DNA of 64,000 nucleotides. Origin: Ruegeria sp. Ofav3-42 (GTDB lineage: Bacteria > Pseudomonadota > Alphaproteobacteria > Rhodobacterales > Rhodobacteraceae). The translations under genes were made by a program, and so were the position numbers. Where the stretch lies: the NCBI RefSeq assembly GCF_022347725.1, contig NZ_JAKRGB010000003.1, positions 310,001 to 374,000 on the forward strand, given 5' to 3'. Below are positions 23,599 through 32,706 of this stretch, one piece after another. Under the pieces are notes generated by a model. The model was not told the origin of the DNA. It saw only the letters and a program-made list of their open reading frames with translations, and did not search any database. Numbering within the stretch: the first letter of the stretch is position 1; each line of letters starts with the position of its first letter.

Positions 23599-25317
23599 AT
23601 GACAATGTTAAGTAATCTGGCCCCGATTTCCGAACTGTATGTTTCGTACGAGTCGGCGCAGAAACTGAAGGTGGAAGCCGCCGATCTGACCAGCTGGGAC
23701 CTGAGTCCACGTCAGATCTGCGACCTGGAATTGCTGATGAATGGCGGGTTCAACCCACTCAAAGGGTTCCTCAGCGAGGCGGACTACGACAATGTCGTCG
23801 AGAACATGCGACTGGCCGATGGCACCTTGTGGCCGATGCCGATCACATTGGACGTCAACGAAGAGTTTGCCGACCAGATCGAACTGGGTCAGGACATCGC
23901 CCTGCGTGATCAGGAAGGTGTCATTCTGGGAACCATGACCGTGACCGATCGCTGGACGCCTGACAAGGTGCGTGAGGCCGAAAAGGTCTTTGGTGCCGAC
24001 GACGAAGCGCACCCGGCGGTCAACTACCTGCATAGCGTAGCCGGCAAGGTTTATCTGGGTGGCCCCGTGGTCGGCATCCAGCAGCCTGTGCACTATGATT
24101 TCCGCGCCCGCCGCGACACACCGAACGAACTGCGCGCCTATTTCCGCAAAGTTGGCTGGCGTCGTATCGTCGCGTTCCAGACCCGTAACCCGCTGCACCG
24201 CGCGCATCAGGAACTGACCTTCCGAGCCGCGAAGGAAGCGCAGGCCAACCTGCTGATCCATCCGGTTGTGGGCATGACCAAACCGGGCGATGTGGACCAC
24301 TTCACCCGCGTTCGCTGCTATGAGGCGGTGCTAGACAAATATCCGGCCTCGACCACATCGATGTCGCTGCTGAACCTGGCCATGCGCATGGCTGGCCCGC
24401 GCGAGGCGGTCTGGCACGGGCTGATCCGCGCAAACCACGGCTGCACGCATTTCATCGTCGGACGTGACCACGCTGGTCCGGGCAAGAACAGCCAGGGTGA
24501 AGATTTCTATGGCCCCTACGATGCGCAGGACCTGTTCCGCCAGTATCAGGACGAAATCGGCGTCGAGATGGTTGATTTCAAACACATGGTCTACGTGCAG
24601 GAACGCGCGCAGTACGAGCCGAATGACGAAATCCACGACAAAGACAACGTCACCATCCTGAACATCTCTGGCACGGAACTGCGCCGCCGTCTGCGCGAAG
24701 GGCTGGAGATCCCCGAGTGGTTCTCGTTCCCCGAGGTTGTGCAGGAACTTCGCAACCGTTTCCCGCCGCGTTCGCAGCAGGGCTTCACCGTGTTCTTCAC
24801 CGGCTTTTCCGGTTCGGGCAAGTCGACCATCGCCAACGCTCTTATGGTCAAACTGATGGAAATGGGCGACCGCCCCGTTACCTTGCTGGATGGCGATATC
24901 GTACGGAAAAACCTGTCATCCGAGCTGGGCTTTTCCAAAGAACACCGCGACCTGAACATCCGCCGCATCGGCTACGTGGCCAGCGAGATCACCAAGAACG
25001 GCGGCATCGCCATTTGCGCGCCCATCGCGCCTTACGCGACCACTCGCCGTGCCGTTCGGGAAGAGATCGAACAATTCGGTGCCTTCTGCGAAGTTCACGT
25101 GGCCACCAGTCTTGAGGAATGCGAACGCCGTGACCGTAAAGGTCTGTACAAACTGGCCCGCGAAGGCAAGATCAAGGAGTTCACTGGGATCTCGGACCCG
25201 TACAACGTGCCCGAGAACCCTGAATTGAGCGTTGAGACCGAAAATGTCGAGGTCGACAACTGCGCCCATCAGGTCTTGCTCAAACTGGAGAGCATGGGTC
25301 TGATTGCAGCATCGTAA
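23599..25317 (+). CDS. Bifunctional ATP sulfurylase / APS kinase
   Basis: A 572-residue fusion that turns sulfate into APS and then PAPS. The sulfurylase half (residues 1-385) contains QTRNPLHRAHQE (from 193) and GRDHAGPG. The APS-kinase half starts near 395 with the P-loop GFSGSGKST (from 402), and has the DGDIVRKNLSSELGFS and APYATTRRAVRE blocks. The sulfurylase-then-kinase order is common in alphaproteobacteria. PAPS serves assimilation and sulfotransferases such as the Stf0-type enzyme at 42.4 kb. The start is placed at ATG 23599, where conservation begins. An in-frame ATG upstream (23419) would add 60 unlikely residues. Confidence 0.94.
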   Translation: MTMLSNLAPISELYVSYESAQKLKVEAADLTSWDLSPRQICDLELLMNGGFNPLKGFLSEADYDNVVENMRLADGTLWPMPITLDVNEEFADQIELGQDIALRDQEGVILGTMTVTDRWTPDKVREAEKVFGADDEAHPAVNYLHSVAGKVYLGGPVVGIQQPVHYDFRARRDTPNELRAYFRKVGWRRIVAFQTRNPLHRAHQELTFRAAKEAQANLLIHPVVGMTKPGDVDHFTRVRCYEAVLDKYPASTTSMSLLNLAMRMAGPREAVWHGLIRANHGCTHFIVGRDHAGPGKNSQGEDFYGPYDAQDLFRQYQDEIGVEMVDFKHMVYVQERAQYEPNDEIHDKDNVTILNISGTELRRRLREGLEIPEWFSFPEVVQELRNRFPPRSQQGFTVFFTGFSGSGKSTIANALMVKLMEMGDRPVTLLDGDIVRKNLSSELGFSKEHRDLNIRRIGYVASEITKNGGIAICAPIAPYATTRRAVREEIEQFGAFCEVHVATSLEECERRDRKGLYKLAREGKIKEFTGISDPYNVPENPELSVETENVEVDNCAHQVLLKLESMGLIAAS

Positions 25318-25340
25318 GTCAGCCCTGACATCGACAAACA

Positions 25341-25366
25341 AAGCGGCCCTCGGTGGCCGCTTTTTA
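25341..25366 (+). terminator. Terminator of the sulfurylase/kinase gene
   Basis: AAGCGGCC (25341-25348) pairs with GGCCGCTT (25355-25362), loop CTCGGT, then a T run to 25365. Confidence 0.9.
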
Positions 25367-25433
25367 ATGCCGGATTGACAAGCACGCACTGCCTTGCTGC
25401 AATTACAGAAACCGTTCAACGCGCAAAGTGCCC

Positions 25434-26291
25434 ATGAACCGAAACCTGCCTGTAATCGCCAGTTTCTGGTTCGGCTCAGACCTCAGTTGGCTCGAGGCGC
25501 TGTGTATTCAATCCTATCTCGACAACGGCCACCGGTTTATTTTGTATGCCGCGCACGACATCGAAGGCATTCCCGACGGTGTCGAGATACATCCTGCGGG
25601 CGACATCCTCTGGCCAGCACCGTTTGAACTCCGCCCTGAGGACAGGCAAGGCGTTGCGGTGTTTTCCGACATCTTCCGGCTGCGGCTTATGCAAAAGACA
25701 CAGTACATCTGGGTCGATCTGGATGCCTATTGTGTAAAGCCTTTCGCCTTTCCATCGCCATACATTCTTGGTTGCTCGCATTCGGGGAACTATCCCAACG
25801 GTGTGCTGCGCCTGCCCGAGAACTCTGAAACACTGGCCCTGATGTATGAATTTGTGACGTCGGCCAACCCGACCCAGCCATGGAGGGGCGGCAGGTTGTA
25901 TCGCCGTAATCGCCGACGCATCCGAGACGGCGAAACCTGGGGCATCGAAACCCTCCCCTGGGGGAGTTCAGGACCTAAAGCGTTAGAGTTCTTTCTGCGT
26001 CAAACCGGCGAAGAGAGCCACGTCATGCAAGCCGATGTGTTTTATCCATTGGCCACCGAGGACTTGCGGAAACTGCACGACCCGCGCATTCCGACGACCG
26101 AAATCGAACGCGACACGGTTCACTCGGTCCACGTTTATGGGCACCAGAAAAAGCTGTTGGCTGGCAAGACAGCCGGACTGCCCGTAACGGGATCCTATTT
26201 GCATCGGCTCTGCGAGCGGCATGGGATCAATCCGTCAGCAAACCCGATCCTGCCCGTGGGATGGTTGGCGCCCCGGACAAGGGACCGCTAG
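25434..26291 (+). CDS. Glycosyltransferase with DxD motif (capsule-type sugar transferase fold)
   Basis: A 285-residue cytosolic enzyme. IASFWFGSDLSWLEALCIQSYLDNGHRFILYA at the start and YIWVDLDAYCVKPF (the DxD metal/nucleotide-sugar site, about residue 98) identify a small GT-A glycosyltransferase related to those with the glycosyltransferase-sugar-binding DXD domain. Donor and acceptor are unknown. ATG 25434 is used; GTG 25428 would add two residues. Its stop shares the bases CTAG with the stop of the convergent family 10 transferase. That placement suggests a surface-glycan role, which remains inference. Confidence 0.78.
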   Translation: MNRNLPVIASFWFGSDLSWLEALCIQSYLDNGHRFILYAAHDIEGIPDGVEIHPAGDILWPAPFELRPEDRQGVAVFSDIFRLRLMQKTQYIWVDLDAYCVKPFAFPSPYILGCSHSGNYPNGVLRLPENSETLALMYEFVTSANPTQPWRGGRLYRRNRRRIRDGETWGIETLPWGSSGPKALEFFLRQTGEESHVMQADVFYPLATEDLRKLHDPRIPTTEIERDTVHSVHVYGHQKKLLAGKTAGLPVTGSYLHRLCERHGINPSANPILPVGWLAPRTRDR

Positions 26292-27157
26292 GCTGCGTTT
26301 ATCTGGTCTCGCAATGTGCGCACCGCCCGGCCTTCAAAGTCGCCGTATTCGGCCGCCTTTTCTTGAACGGCCTTCAGGTGCGGCAGCCGCTGGTCATAGT
26401 CGTCTGCGGATAAACCATTGATTGCCTGTCGAATATCGGCCTCGGACTCGCACAGGATCATGCCAGCGGTATCCATGAAGTCACCGATGTTCGGGCAACC
26501 CCAATAGATTGGAATCGTCGAACAAAGGATCGCGTCTGTCAGCTTTTCCGAGAAATAGTTCTTCTCACGAACATTCTCGATCACCACCGAATAACGATAC
26601 GGGGCGAGCCCGTCGGACTTGCGATCAAATGGCGTATAGCCGCGACCCATGATATCCACGTCAGCGCCCGTCTCACGCACCCAGTCAATGATGGAATGGC
26701 GCAATTGGTGGCCTTCCAGATCGCGTTTGGCAGAGGCAATCAGCGAACAGGATTTGGTCTTTTCAACGCTCAATCCTCGCCAATCCGGAATCATCGTAAC
26801 GCCGTAGGGCAAGAACACCGCGTTCGGGATATTCTGCAATAATACATCGTGGAAAGTCATCACCCGAAAGAACCGCCGCCAAGTATAGCGTAGCATCCGA
26901 TCATGCTTAGCGTGGATGGCGGATGGCTCACCCATCATCAGTGAAATCTGCGCACGGGTTCCTCGACGCAGGCGCAGATGCACGGTCGAATTGGGATACA
27001 TGATCAGGTGATCGGTGCGTTCGAGATCGCCAACTGTTTTTCCTGTCAGCCGATCCGGGCACCCCTCTGGCCAGATCAGCTCGGACAAAGGAACCGAGGA
27101 CAGTTTTGGCCCAAGGCGGTGCCCATAGGGCAGGATGGCGATCGCGGGTTCGGTCAT
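26288..27157 (-). CDS. Glycosyltransferase family 10 (fucosyltransferase-like)
   Basis: A 289-residue protein. The C-terminal half carries the GT10 alpha-1,3-fucosyltransferase signature APYRYSVVIENV, NYFSEKLTDAILCSTIPIYWG. The N-terminal half is shorter than in eukaryotic enzymes and lacks a membrane anchor, as in bacterial members. It probably transfers fucose or a similar GDP-sugar to a surface glycan, but the acceptor is unknown. ATG 27157 overlaps the phzF stop by four bases, so phzF and this gene are co-translated although their functions look unrelated. Confidence 0.82.
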   Translation of the reverse strand: MTEPAIAILPYGHRLGPKLSSVPLSELIWPEGCPDRLTGKTVGDLERTDHLIMYPNSTVHLRLRRGTRAQISLMMGEPSAIHAKHDRMLRYTWRRFFRVMTFHDVLLQNIPNAVFLPYGVTMIPDWRGLSVEKTKSCSLIASAKRDLEGHQLRHSIIDWVRETGADVDIMGRGYTPFDRKSDGLAPYRYSVVIENVREKNYFSEKLTDAILCSTIPIYWGCPNIGDFMDTAGMILCESEADIRQAINGLSADDYDQRLPHLKAVQEKAAEYGDFEGRAVRTLRDQINAA

Positions 27158-28041
27158 TGCAGTTGCTCGGGCAAGTCGACCTGACCGCGCATCAGGACAT
27201 AGCCGCGTCCCGCGACCTTGATGCCTGTCATTGCATCCGTCGGCCCGACGCGCGTGACGGTCGCCTGACCTGGGCGACCCATGTCGTGGCCTTGTTCGGC
27301 CACAAACGTATCTCTGGGCATCAGTCCATATCTCCAAAGATAGGCCGCCATTGCCCCCGTGGCGGATCCGGTGAACGGGTCTTCTGGCGGGCTGGGCGGC
27401 AGCATCAATAGGCGCGAGAACGTGTCACCGGCCTCGGTCGCACCTTTTAGCGTAACAAGGAAGGGCTCGGCCATGTCCGACCCGGAATACCCTCCGGCTT
27501 TGATCACTTTGCGTAAAGGTTCTTCGTCCAACCTCGCGGCGCGCAATGCATCGTGATCGCGCAGAACGGTGATACAGAATGGCAATCCAGTGGAAACCAT
27601 CTGCGGCGGCGAGATTATCGCGCTTTCAGGCAGGCCGATAGACGCGGCAACCAGATCGGCAGGAACTATGGTGCCGAACTGCGGCGCGACCTGCGTCATT
27701 TCGATCTCATCGCCGTTGAGTTGGATCGACACGATCCCCGCCCCGGTCTCCAGCGTCAGCGCGTCGCCCTGAACCAGCCTGCGTGACTGCATAGCCGCGA
27801 CAGTTGCGATTGTCGGGTGTCCGGCAAAGGGAATTTCGCGACTGGCAAGAAAGTAACGCACACGGATATCGGCGACGTCCGAGGGTCCGGTGAAGGTGCA
27901 TTCAACTAACGAGGTCTCGCGCACATAGGCGGTACAGACATCTTCGGACAGGACGGCTCCGCCATGGACTACGGCACAGCCATTGCCGCCAAAGGCACGG
28001 TCACTAAATGCATCCACCCAGTCAAAATCAAACCAGCTCAT
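27154..28041 (-). CDS. PhzF-family isomerase
   Basis: A 295-residue protein of the PhzF/DapF-like fold. Opening VDAFSDRAFGGNGCAVV, the acidic catalytic region ETSLVECTFTG (the Glu in the place of the PhzF general acid/base), IPFAGHPTIATVAAMQ and the closing DPFTGSATGAMAAYLW are family signatures. True PhzF acts in phenazine synthesis, but no other phz genes are present, so the substrate is unknown. CCTCC on the complement (GGAGG) lies 8 bases before the ATG. A perfect 9-6-9 palindrome sits just upstream at 28058-28081. Confidence 0.88.
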   Translation of the reverse strand: MSWFDFDWVDAFSDRAFGGNGCAVVHGGAVLSEDVCTAYVRETSLVECTFTGPSDVADIRVRYFLASREIPFAGHPTIATVAAMQSRRLVQGDALTLETGAGIVSIQLNGDEIEMTQVAPQFGTIVPADLVAASIGLPESAIISPPQMVSTGLPFCITVLRDHDALRAARLDEEPLRKVIKAGGYSGSDMAEPFLVTLKGATEAGDTFSRLLMLPPSPPEDPFTGSATGAMAAYLWRYGLMPRDTFVAEQGHDMGRPGQATVTRVGPTDAMTGIKVAGRGYVLMRGQVDLPEQLQ

Positions 28042-28057
28042 TCATCTTGCCTCCGCC

Positions 28058-28081
28058 ATGCGAACCTTTGTTGGTTCGCAT
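28058..28081. promoter_or_regulatory. Perfect palindrome upstream of phzF, candidate operator or RNA hairpin
   Basis: ATGCGAACC (28058-28066), six bases, then GGTTCGCAT (28073-28081). It lies 16 bases before the phzF start and next to its ribosome-binding site. With no T tract on the minus strand it is not a good terminator. Confidence 0.55.
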
Positions 28082-28136
28082 ATCTCACCCGCTGGGCGGC
28101 AGATGTCACGGGAAAATCGACAGAGGCGCGGCCGTT

Positions 28137-28361
28137 TCAGTGAACGGCCACTGGTGAGAAGTCGTGTTCGCGCGCCAGGACAAAGGCCAGCTTGCGATCA
28201 GCGACCAGCGCCAGTTGCTGGCCATCGGAGTCGTGCACAGCGTAGAGCTGGTCCAGATCACCGGCCTGTTCGCGTACTTCACGAGGCAGATCAGCCACGT
28301 CGACAGCTTTTACGTATACGATCCGGTCGCCTTCGGCGTTGATTTCAATCTGTGTATTCAT
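28137..28361 (-). CDS. DUF1150 family protein
   Basis: A 74-residue protein with the DUF1150 signature VYVKAVDVADLPREVREQ and LYAVHDSDGQQLALVADRKLAFVLARE. Members are almost confined to alphaproteobacteria and lie beside small heat-shock protein genes, as here with 5 bases between. The role is unknown. The conserved link to Hsp20 suggests a helper in stress protection. Confidence 0.9.
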   Translation of the reverse strand: MNTQIEINAEGDRIVYVKAVDVADLPREVREQAGDLDQLYAVHDSDGQQLALVADRKLAFVLAREHDFSPVAVH

Positions 28362-28366
28362 TGCTC

Positions 28367-28780
28367 TTACCCCTTTCGTATATTGATTGTCTGAACCACG
28401 GTTTCCGGCACGGCGCGGGTCAGGTCCACATGCAGCAGACCGTTTTCCATGATCGCCTCGCCCACCTCGACCCCGTCTGCCAACACGAACATGCGCTGGA
28501 ATTGACGCGCCGCGATGCCGCGATGCAGAAAGATGCGCCCCTCGCTGTCGTCGCGTTGACGGCCCCGGATCACCAACTGGCGATCCTCGATCGTAATCGA
28601 CAGGTCCTCTTCCGCAAAACCGGCCACAGCCAGCGTAATGCGATAGGAAAAATCCGAGGTCTGTTCGATGTTATAGGGCGGGTACCCTTCGTTGCCAGCC
28701 TTTGCAGACCGTTCCAGAAGGCGTTCCAACTGCTCGAACCCCAAAAGATGCGGGTATGAGCCAAGAGTAAGTTTTGACAC
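28367..28780 (-). CDS. Small heat-shock protein of the Hsp20/alpha-crystallin family
   Basis: A 137-residue ATP-independent holdase that keeps unfolding proteins soluble. The N-terminal arm ([21 protein letters not shown]) and the alpha-crystallin domain (residues about 38-125) are clear. Key blocks are YNIEQTSDFSYRITLAVAGF and the A-x-x-x-N-G-L closing strand IMENGLLHVDL. The C terminus ends TINIRKG, with the I-x-I motif that drives oligomer formation. GTG at 28780 is preceded by AAAGGA. DUF1150 follows in the same operon. Confidence 0.94.
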   Translation of the reverse strand: MSKLTLGSYPHLLGFEQLERLLERSAKAGNEGYPPYNIEQTSDFSYRITLAVAGFAEEDLSITIEDRQLVIRGRQRDDSEGRIFLHRGIAARQFQRMFVLADGVEVGEAIMENGLLHVDLTRAVPETVVQTINIRKG

Positions 28781-28944
28781 GTATTATCGTCCTTTATTGC
28801 CAAAGCGACGTGTGGTGCGGCCCCGTTCTGGCAACCGCGTATGATAGAATATGGGAATATGCAGGGATGTCCACAAGGTCTGGCCGGATAAACCCTGACA
28901 CACTATCTTGTGTGGAAAGCACCACAATAAACACTGAGTCGCCC

Positions 28945-29169
28945 ATGAACGCGCCCACTGACATTTCGATGAAAACAGATGAAGTTCTGCGGGTCGAGCT
29001 TGAGGTCTTTCGACGTCAGCACCGCGATCTGGACGAGGCAATCGAGGCGTTACAGGCCAAAGGCACATCCGATCAATTGACGATAAAACGGCTGAAAAAG
29101 CAGAAACTGCGCCTGAAAGACATCATTCGCCTGATCGAAGACCGCCTGACCCCGGATATCATCGCCTGA
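28945..29169 (+). CDS. YdcH/DUF465 family protein
   Basis: A 74-residue, highly helical and charged protein. [22 protein letters not shown] and [29 protein letters not shown] match the DUF465 pattern of two antiparallel helices. No biochemical role is established. It is divergent from Hsp20. ATG 28945 is chosen because the frame upstream of it lacks any family similarity. Confidence 0.85.
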   Translation: MNAPTDISMKTDEVLRVELEVFRRQHRDLDEAIEALQAKGTSDQLTIKRLKKQKLRLKDIIRLIEDRLTPDIIA

Positions 29170-29245
29170 AACCCCTGTACCGCATTGCCAGACAGGCCGA
29201 TTTGGCTATAGTGCGCGCTCTTTCAGAAGACAGGGGCGCAAGCGG

Positions 29246-29731
29246 ATGGGCGATGTGAAAGTGGGGATCATCATGGGCAGCCAGTCGGACTGGCCCACGA
29301 TGAAAGAAGCCGCAGATATTCTGGATGAGCTGGGCATTGCGTATGAAAAACGCATCGTCTCGGCACACCGCACCCCAGATCGTCTGTGGGAGTACGGCAA
29401 GACCGCCGTCCAACGCGGCTTGCATGTGATTATAGCGGGCGCAGGTGGCGCTGCGCATTTACCGGGTATGATGGCGTCCAAGACGCGCGTCCCGGTGATC
29501 GGTGTTCCTGTTCAGACGCGTGCCCTGTCCGGCGTCGATTCCTTGTATTCAATCGTTCAGATGCCCAAAGGCTTCCCTGTGGCGACTATGGCAATCGGGT
29601 CCGCTGGCGGCGCAAATGCCGGTCTGATGGCAGCGGGTATCCTGGCCCTGCAGGACGCAGCGCTGGCCAATCGGCTGGATTCCTGGCGTGAGGCTTTGTC
29701 GGCCTCAATCCCCGAGGAGCCGCAGGGATGA
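29246..29731 (+). CDS. purE: N5-carboxyaminoimidazole ribonucleotide mutase
   Basis: A 161-residue class I PurE, which converts N5-CAIR to CAIR in purine synthesis. [31 protein letters not shown] and [15 protein letters not shown] are the classical motifs, including the catalytic His of SAHRTP. It works with PurK, which is encoded two genes downstream. A ProC-like gene separates them, overlapping both, so the three are translated as a unit. Confidence 0.96.
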   Translation: MGDVKVGIIMGSQSDWPTMKEAADILDELGIAYEKRIVSAHRTPDRLWEYGKTAVQRGLHVIIAGAGGAAHLPGMMASKTRVPVIGVPVQTRALSGVDSLYSIVQMPKGFPVATMAIGSAGGANAGLMAAGILALQDAALANRLDSWREALSASIPEEPQG

Positions 29732-30486
29732 GCCGGATCGGCTTCATCGGAACCGGACATATTGCAGCGCCCATCGCCCGTTTTCTGGCGGCCAAGGGGC
29801 ACGAGATCACCGTGACCGAGCGCAATGCCAATGTGTCTGCCGAATTGAAAGCCGAACTGGGCGTAATCGTTGCCGCCCCGCAAGCGGTCATCGACGAATC
29901 CGATATTGTCTTTTTATGCCTGCGCCCGCAGATCGCCCCCGAGGTACTAAAGACGCTGCACTTTCGCCCGGATCAACAGATCATATCAGTGATGGCGGCT
30001 GTATCGGCGGATCAGTTGACCGCCCTGTGCTCGCCCGCGACTGATTTCGTGCAAACAATTCCGTTGGGTTTTCTTCAACAAGGCGGGTGCCCGCTTGCGG
30101 CCTTTGGCAACGATGTGCTGCTGGCCAAGCTGTTCGAACCCGAAAACCCGGTCGTGAAAGTCGCGGACGAGGCCGCGCTGAATGCGCATTTTGCGATCTG
30201 CGCCATGGTTCCCGGTATTCTGGACGTAATGGCGACGGGCGCGGAGTGGTTGGCTGAACAAACCGGCGACGAAAACGCTTCGGAGTTTTACACAACGCAG
30301 CTGTTGTCCGGTTTCCTGAGTACGATGCAGACAGGTAACGCAGGCCGGCTGGCCGAGGAGCGGGATGCGCTGGCAACGGATGGAACGCTCAGCCTTCAGA
30401 TGACGCAGGCATTGCATGCGGGCAAAGCACATGATGCGCTGCGCTCTGCCCTGGAGGCGATTGGGAAAAGGTTGGAGACAGACTGA
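29728..30486 (+). CDS. ProC-like NAD(P)-binding oxidoreductase inside the purE-purK operon
   Basis: A 252-residue protein of the pyrroline-5-carboxylate reductase superfamily. The N terminus has the dinucleotide motif [14 protein letters not shown], and [15 protein letters not shown] follows as in ProC. The C-terminal half is helical, but the ProC signature (SGSGPAYV) is absent and is replaced around [18 protein letters not shown]. The real proC is at 13.2 kb, so this is a paralogue with an unknown substrate. It overlaps purE by four bases and purK by one (TGATG), which implies tight coupling with purine synthesis genes. Confidence 0.82.
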   Translation: MSRIGFIGTGHIAAPIARFLAAKGHEITVTERNANVSAELKAELGVIVAAPQAVIDESDIVFLCLRPQIAPEVLKTLHFRPDQQIISVMAAVSADQLTALCSPATDFVQTIPLGFLQQGGCPLAAFGNDVLLAKLFEPENPVVKVADEAALNAHFAICAMVPGILDVMATGAEWLAEQTGDENASEFYTTQLLSGFLSTMQTGNAGRLAEERDALATDGTLSLQMTQALHAGKAHDALRSALEAIGKRLETD

Positions 30487-31553
30487 TGACAAACATGCTC
30501 GCTCCGGGTGCGCGAATTGGGATTCTGGGCGGTGGTCAGTTGGGCCGGATGCTGTCGGTGGCAGCCTCCCGGCTGGGCTTTGCGACCCATATCTTCGAGC
30601 CCGGCGCCAACCCACCCGCTGGGCAGGTGGCTGATCGGGTGACCACTGCGGCTTACGACGATGAGCACGCGCTGAAGGCGTTTGCCGAGTCCGTTGATGT
30701 TATCACCTATGAATTCGAAAACATCCCGACCGAGGCGCTGGATCTGCTCGAAGCCCACCGCCCGATCCGTCCGGGACGTGAAGCATTGCGTGTCAGTCAG
30801 GACCGGCTGACCGAAAAGAACTTTCTCGCCGGTCTGGGCCTCAAAACCGCTCCGTTTGCGGACATTTCGGATCTGGACAGCCTGAAGGCGGCGATTGATC
30901 AGATCGGCACGCCCGCAATCCTGAAGACGCGCCGCTTTGGATATGACGGCAAAGGACAGGCCCGGTTGCGCAGCCCTGAAGATGCCGAGGCTGCACTGGC
31001 CGATATGGCAGGCGCGCCAGCAATTCTCGAAGGGTTCGTAACTTTCAGCCATGAGGTGTCGGTTATCGCGGCCCGCGGACTGGATGGTCAGGTGGCCTGT
31101 TTCGACCCCGGCGAGAACGTGCATCGCGATGGCATCCTGCACACGTCGACTGTCCCGGCCCGCCTTGCCCCGGCGCAGCGAACCGATGCCGTGCTGCTGG
31201 CTGCCAATATCCTGAACGCACTGGACTATGTCGGCGTGATGGGGGTTGAGCTGTTCGTGACACCGCAGGGCCTGATCGTGAACGAGATTGCGCCACGGGT
31301 GCACAACTCAGGCCACTGGACGCAGAACGGCTGCGCGGTGGATCAGTTCGAGCAGCACATCCGCGCGGTGGCTGGATGGCCGCTGGGTGATGGGCAACGT
31401 CATTCCGACGTCGTGATGGAGAACCTGATTGGCGACGATATGGACCGTGTGCCGGACCTGGCACGGGAACGCGACGTCGCCCTGCACCTTTATGGTAAGG
31501 CCGAGGTCAAAGCAGGTCGCAAGATGGGGCACTTCAATCGCATCTCGCGGTGA
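30486..31553 (+). CDS. purK: 5-(carboxyamino)imidazole ribonucleotide synthase
   Basis: A 355-residue ATP-grasp enzyme that makes N5-CAIR from AIR, bicarbonate and ATP, feeding PurE. The N terminus has IGILGGGQLGRMLSVAA and FEPGANPPA. The ATP-grasp core contains ILKTRRFGYDGKGQ, and the C-terminal part has VNEIAPRVHNSGHWT, the metal/ATP motif diagnostic of PurK. Last gene of the operon, and its stop is two bases from the convergent phnM stop. Confidence 0.96.
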   Translation: MTNMLAPGARIGILGGGQLGRMLSVAASRLGFATHIFEPGANPPAGQVADRVTTAAYDDEHALKAFAESVDVITYEFENIPTEALDLLEAHRPIRPGREALRVSQDRLTEKNFLAGLGLKTAPFADISDLDSLKAAIDQIGTPAILKTRRFGYDGKGQARLRSPEDAEAALADMAGAPAILEGFVTFSHEVSVIAARGLDGQVACFDPGENVHRDGILHTSTVPARLAPAQRTDAVLLAANILNALDYVGVMGVELFVTPQGLIVNEIAPRVHNSGHWTQNGCAVDQFEQHIRAVAGWPLGDGQRHSDVVMENLIGDDMDRVPDLARERDVALHLYGKAEVKAGRKMGHFNRISR

Positions 31554-31554
31554 C

Positions 31555-32706
31555 TTAGCCCACGAACCGCGCCGCAATATCGCCGGACATGAAGCTGACC
31601 CGCCCGCCTGCCAGCGTGGCGGCTACGCGCTTTGTTTCAGTGTCCAAAATCACAATGTCCCCACGCTTTCCGGGGGACAAATCACCCCTATCCTGCAGCC
31701 CAAGTACCCGCGCCGGACCGGACGACACCAGCGCCCACGCGCCAGCCAGATCCAACAGACCCGATTTGGCCAGCATCAACGCTGCTCGTCGTGGACTGGG
31801 ATAGTGATAATCAGATGCCAGCGCATCGCACAGTCCCATTGTGATCAGGTCGAGAGCACTGACATTACCCTTGTGCGATCCGCCGCGCACAACGTTGGGT
31901 GACCCCAGAATGATGTGATCCCCGGCGGCACGTGCGGCCTCGGCCGCGGCAAGCGTCTCGGGAAACTCGGCAATCATAGCACCGCGGGCGCGCCAATCGG
32001 CGCGGGTTTGGGCGGTTGCATCATCATGGCTGCCCATGCGGACACCCTGTTCCGCCAATGACGTACATAGCGCGTCCAGTGCAGCCGGGACCTCATCCCG
32101 GCGGGCATGCATGGACAGCAGCATTTCAAAGTGCACTTCCGGATTGCGTCCGGCCTTGAGCGCCTGCCCGGTCAGACGCGGCGGCTTGCGCCCCTCTGCC
32201 AACCGATCATGCGGAAGATGATCATTGAACACTACATAAGGCACCTGCCAAGCAGTGATGCGTTCAGGCAAGCTAGGGTAGTCCTCCAACATATGGGTTT
32301 CGAAGCGCAGTTGAGGCATCAGGTCAGTCACCACACGATCTTTGACCGATGCGATGGCGTTGAAAACCTGACCAGCGAACTCAGGACCGCGCACGCCACC
32401 CTCCCAGCTGAGGAACTGGGCCAGAACCGCTGTTGTGATCCCGTTGGCGGCCAGTTCAGCCTCGACCGACAGAATGCCTTCGTCCATCTGCTTCATCGCC
32501 CCCCGTCGCGGGGCGATGTGGCGTTCGAATCCGTCGCCATGCAGATCAATGATACCGGGTAGGACCAGATAACCTGAAAGGTCTACCTCGCGCCCGGCAC
32601 GTTCGGTCTGCACGATACCTTCGGCCAAAGATAAGTCAGCGCGCGTCAGGCCTTGGTCCGGCAGCAGAACCTCTGCGCCGGTCAGCGTCAGGGTGAGTGA
32701 GGTCAT
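31555..32706 (-). CDS. phnM: PhnM-type amidohydrolase (ribose 1-methylphosphonate triphosphate hydrolase)
   Basis: A 383-residue amidohydrolase. LVLPGIIDLHGDGFERH carries the metal-binding His-x-Asp-x-x-x-x-His variant of PhnM. GSHDDATAQTRADWRARG, LGSPNVVRGGSHKGNVSA and ALASDYHYPSP follow, all typical. In the C-P lyase pathway PhnM removes pyrophosphate from the 5'-triphosphate intermediate. No other phn gene is in the window, and it is coupled to a lipase-like gene (ATGA overlap at 32703-32706). Either the rest of phn lies elsewhere or it has another substrate. Confidence 0.88.
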   Translation of the reverse strand: MTSLTLTLTGAEVLLPDQGLTRADLSLAEGIVQTERAGREVDLSGYLVLPGIIDLHGDGFERHIAPRRGAMKQMDEGILSVEAELAANGITTAVLAQFLSWEGGVRGPEFAGQVFNAIASVKDRVVTDLMPQLRFETHMLEDYPSLPERITAWQVPYVVFNDHLPHDRLAEGRKPPRLTGQALKAGRNPEVHFEMLLSMHARRDEVPAALDALCTSLAEQGVRMGSHDDATAQTRADWRARGAMIAEFPETLAAAEAARAAGDHIILGSPNVVRGGSHKGNVSALDLITMGLCDALASDYHYPSPRRAALMLAKSGLLDLAGAWALVSSGPARVLGLQDRGDLSPGKRGDIVILDTETKRVAATLAGGRVSFMSGDIAARFVG

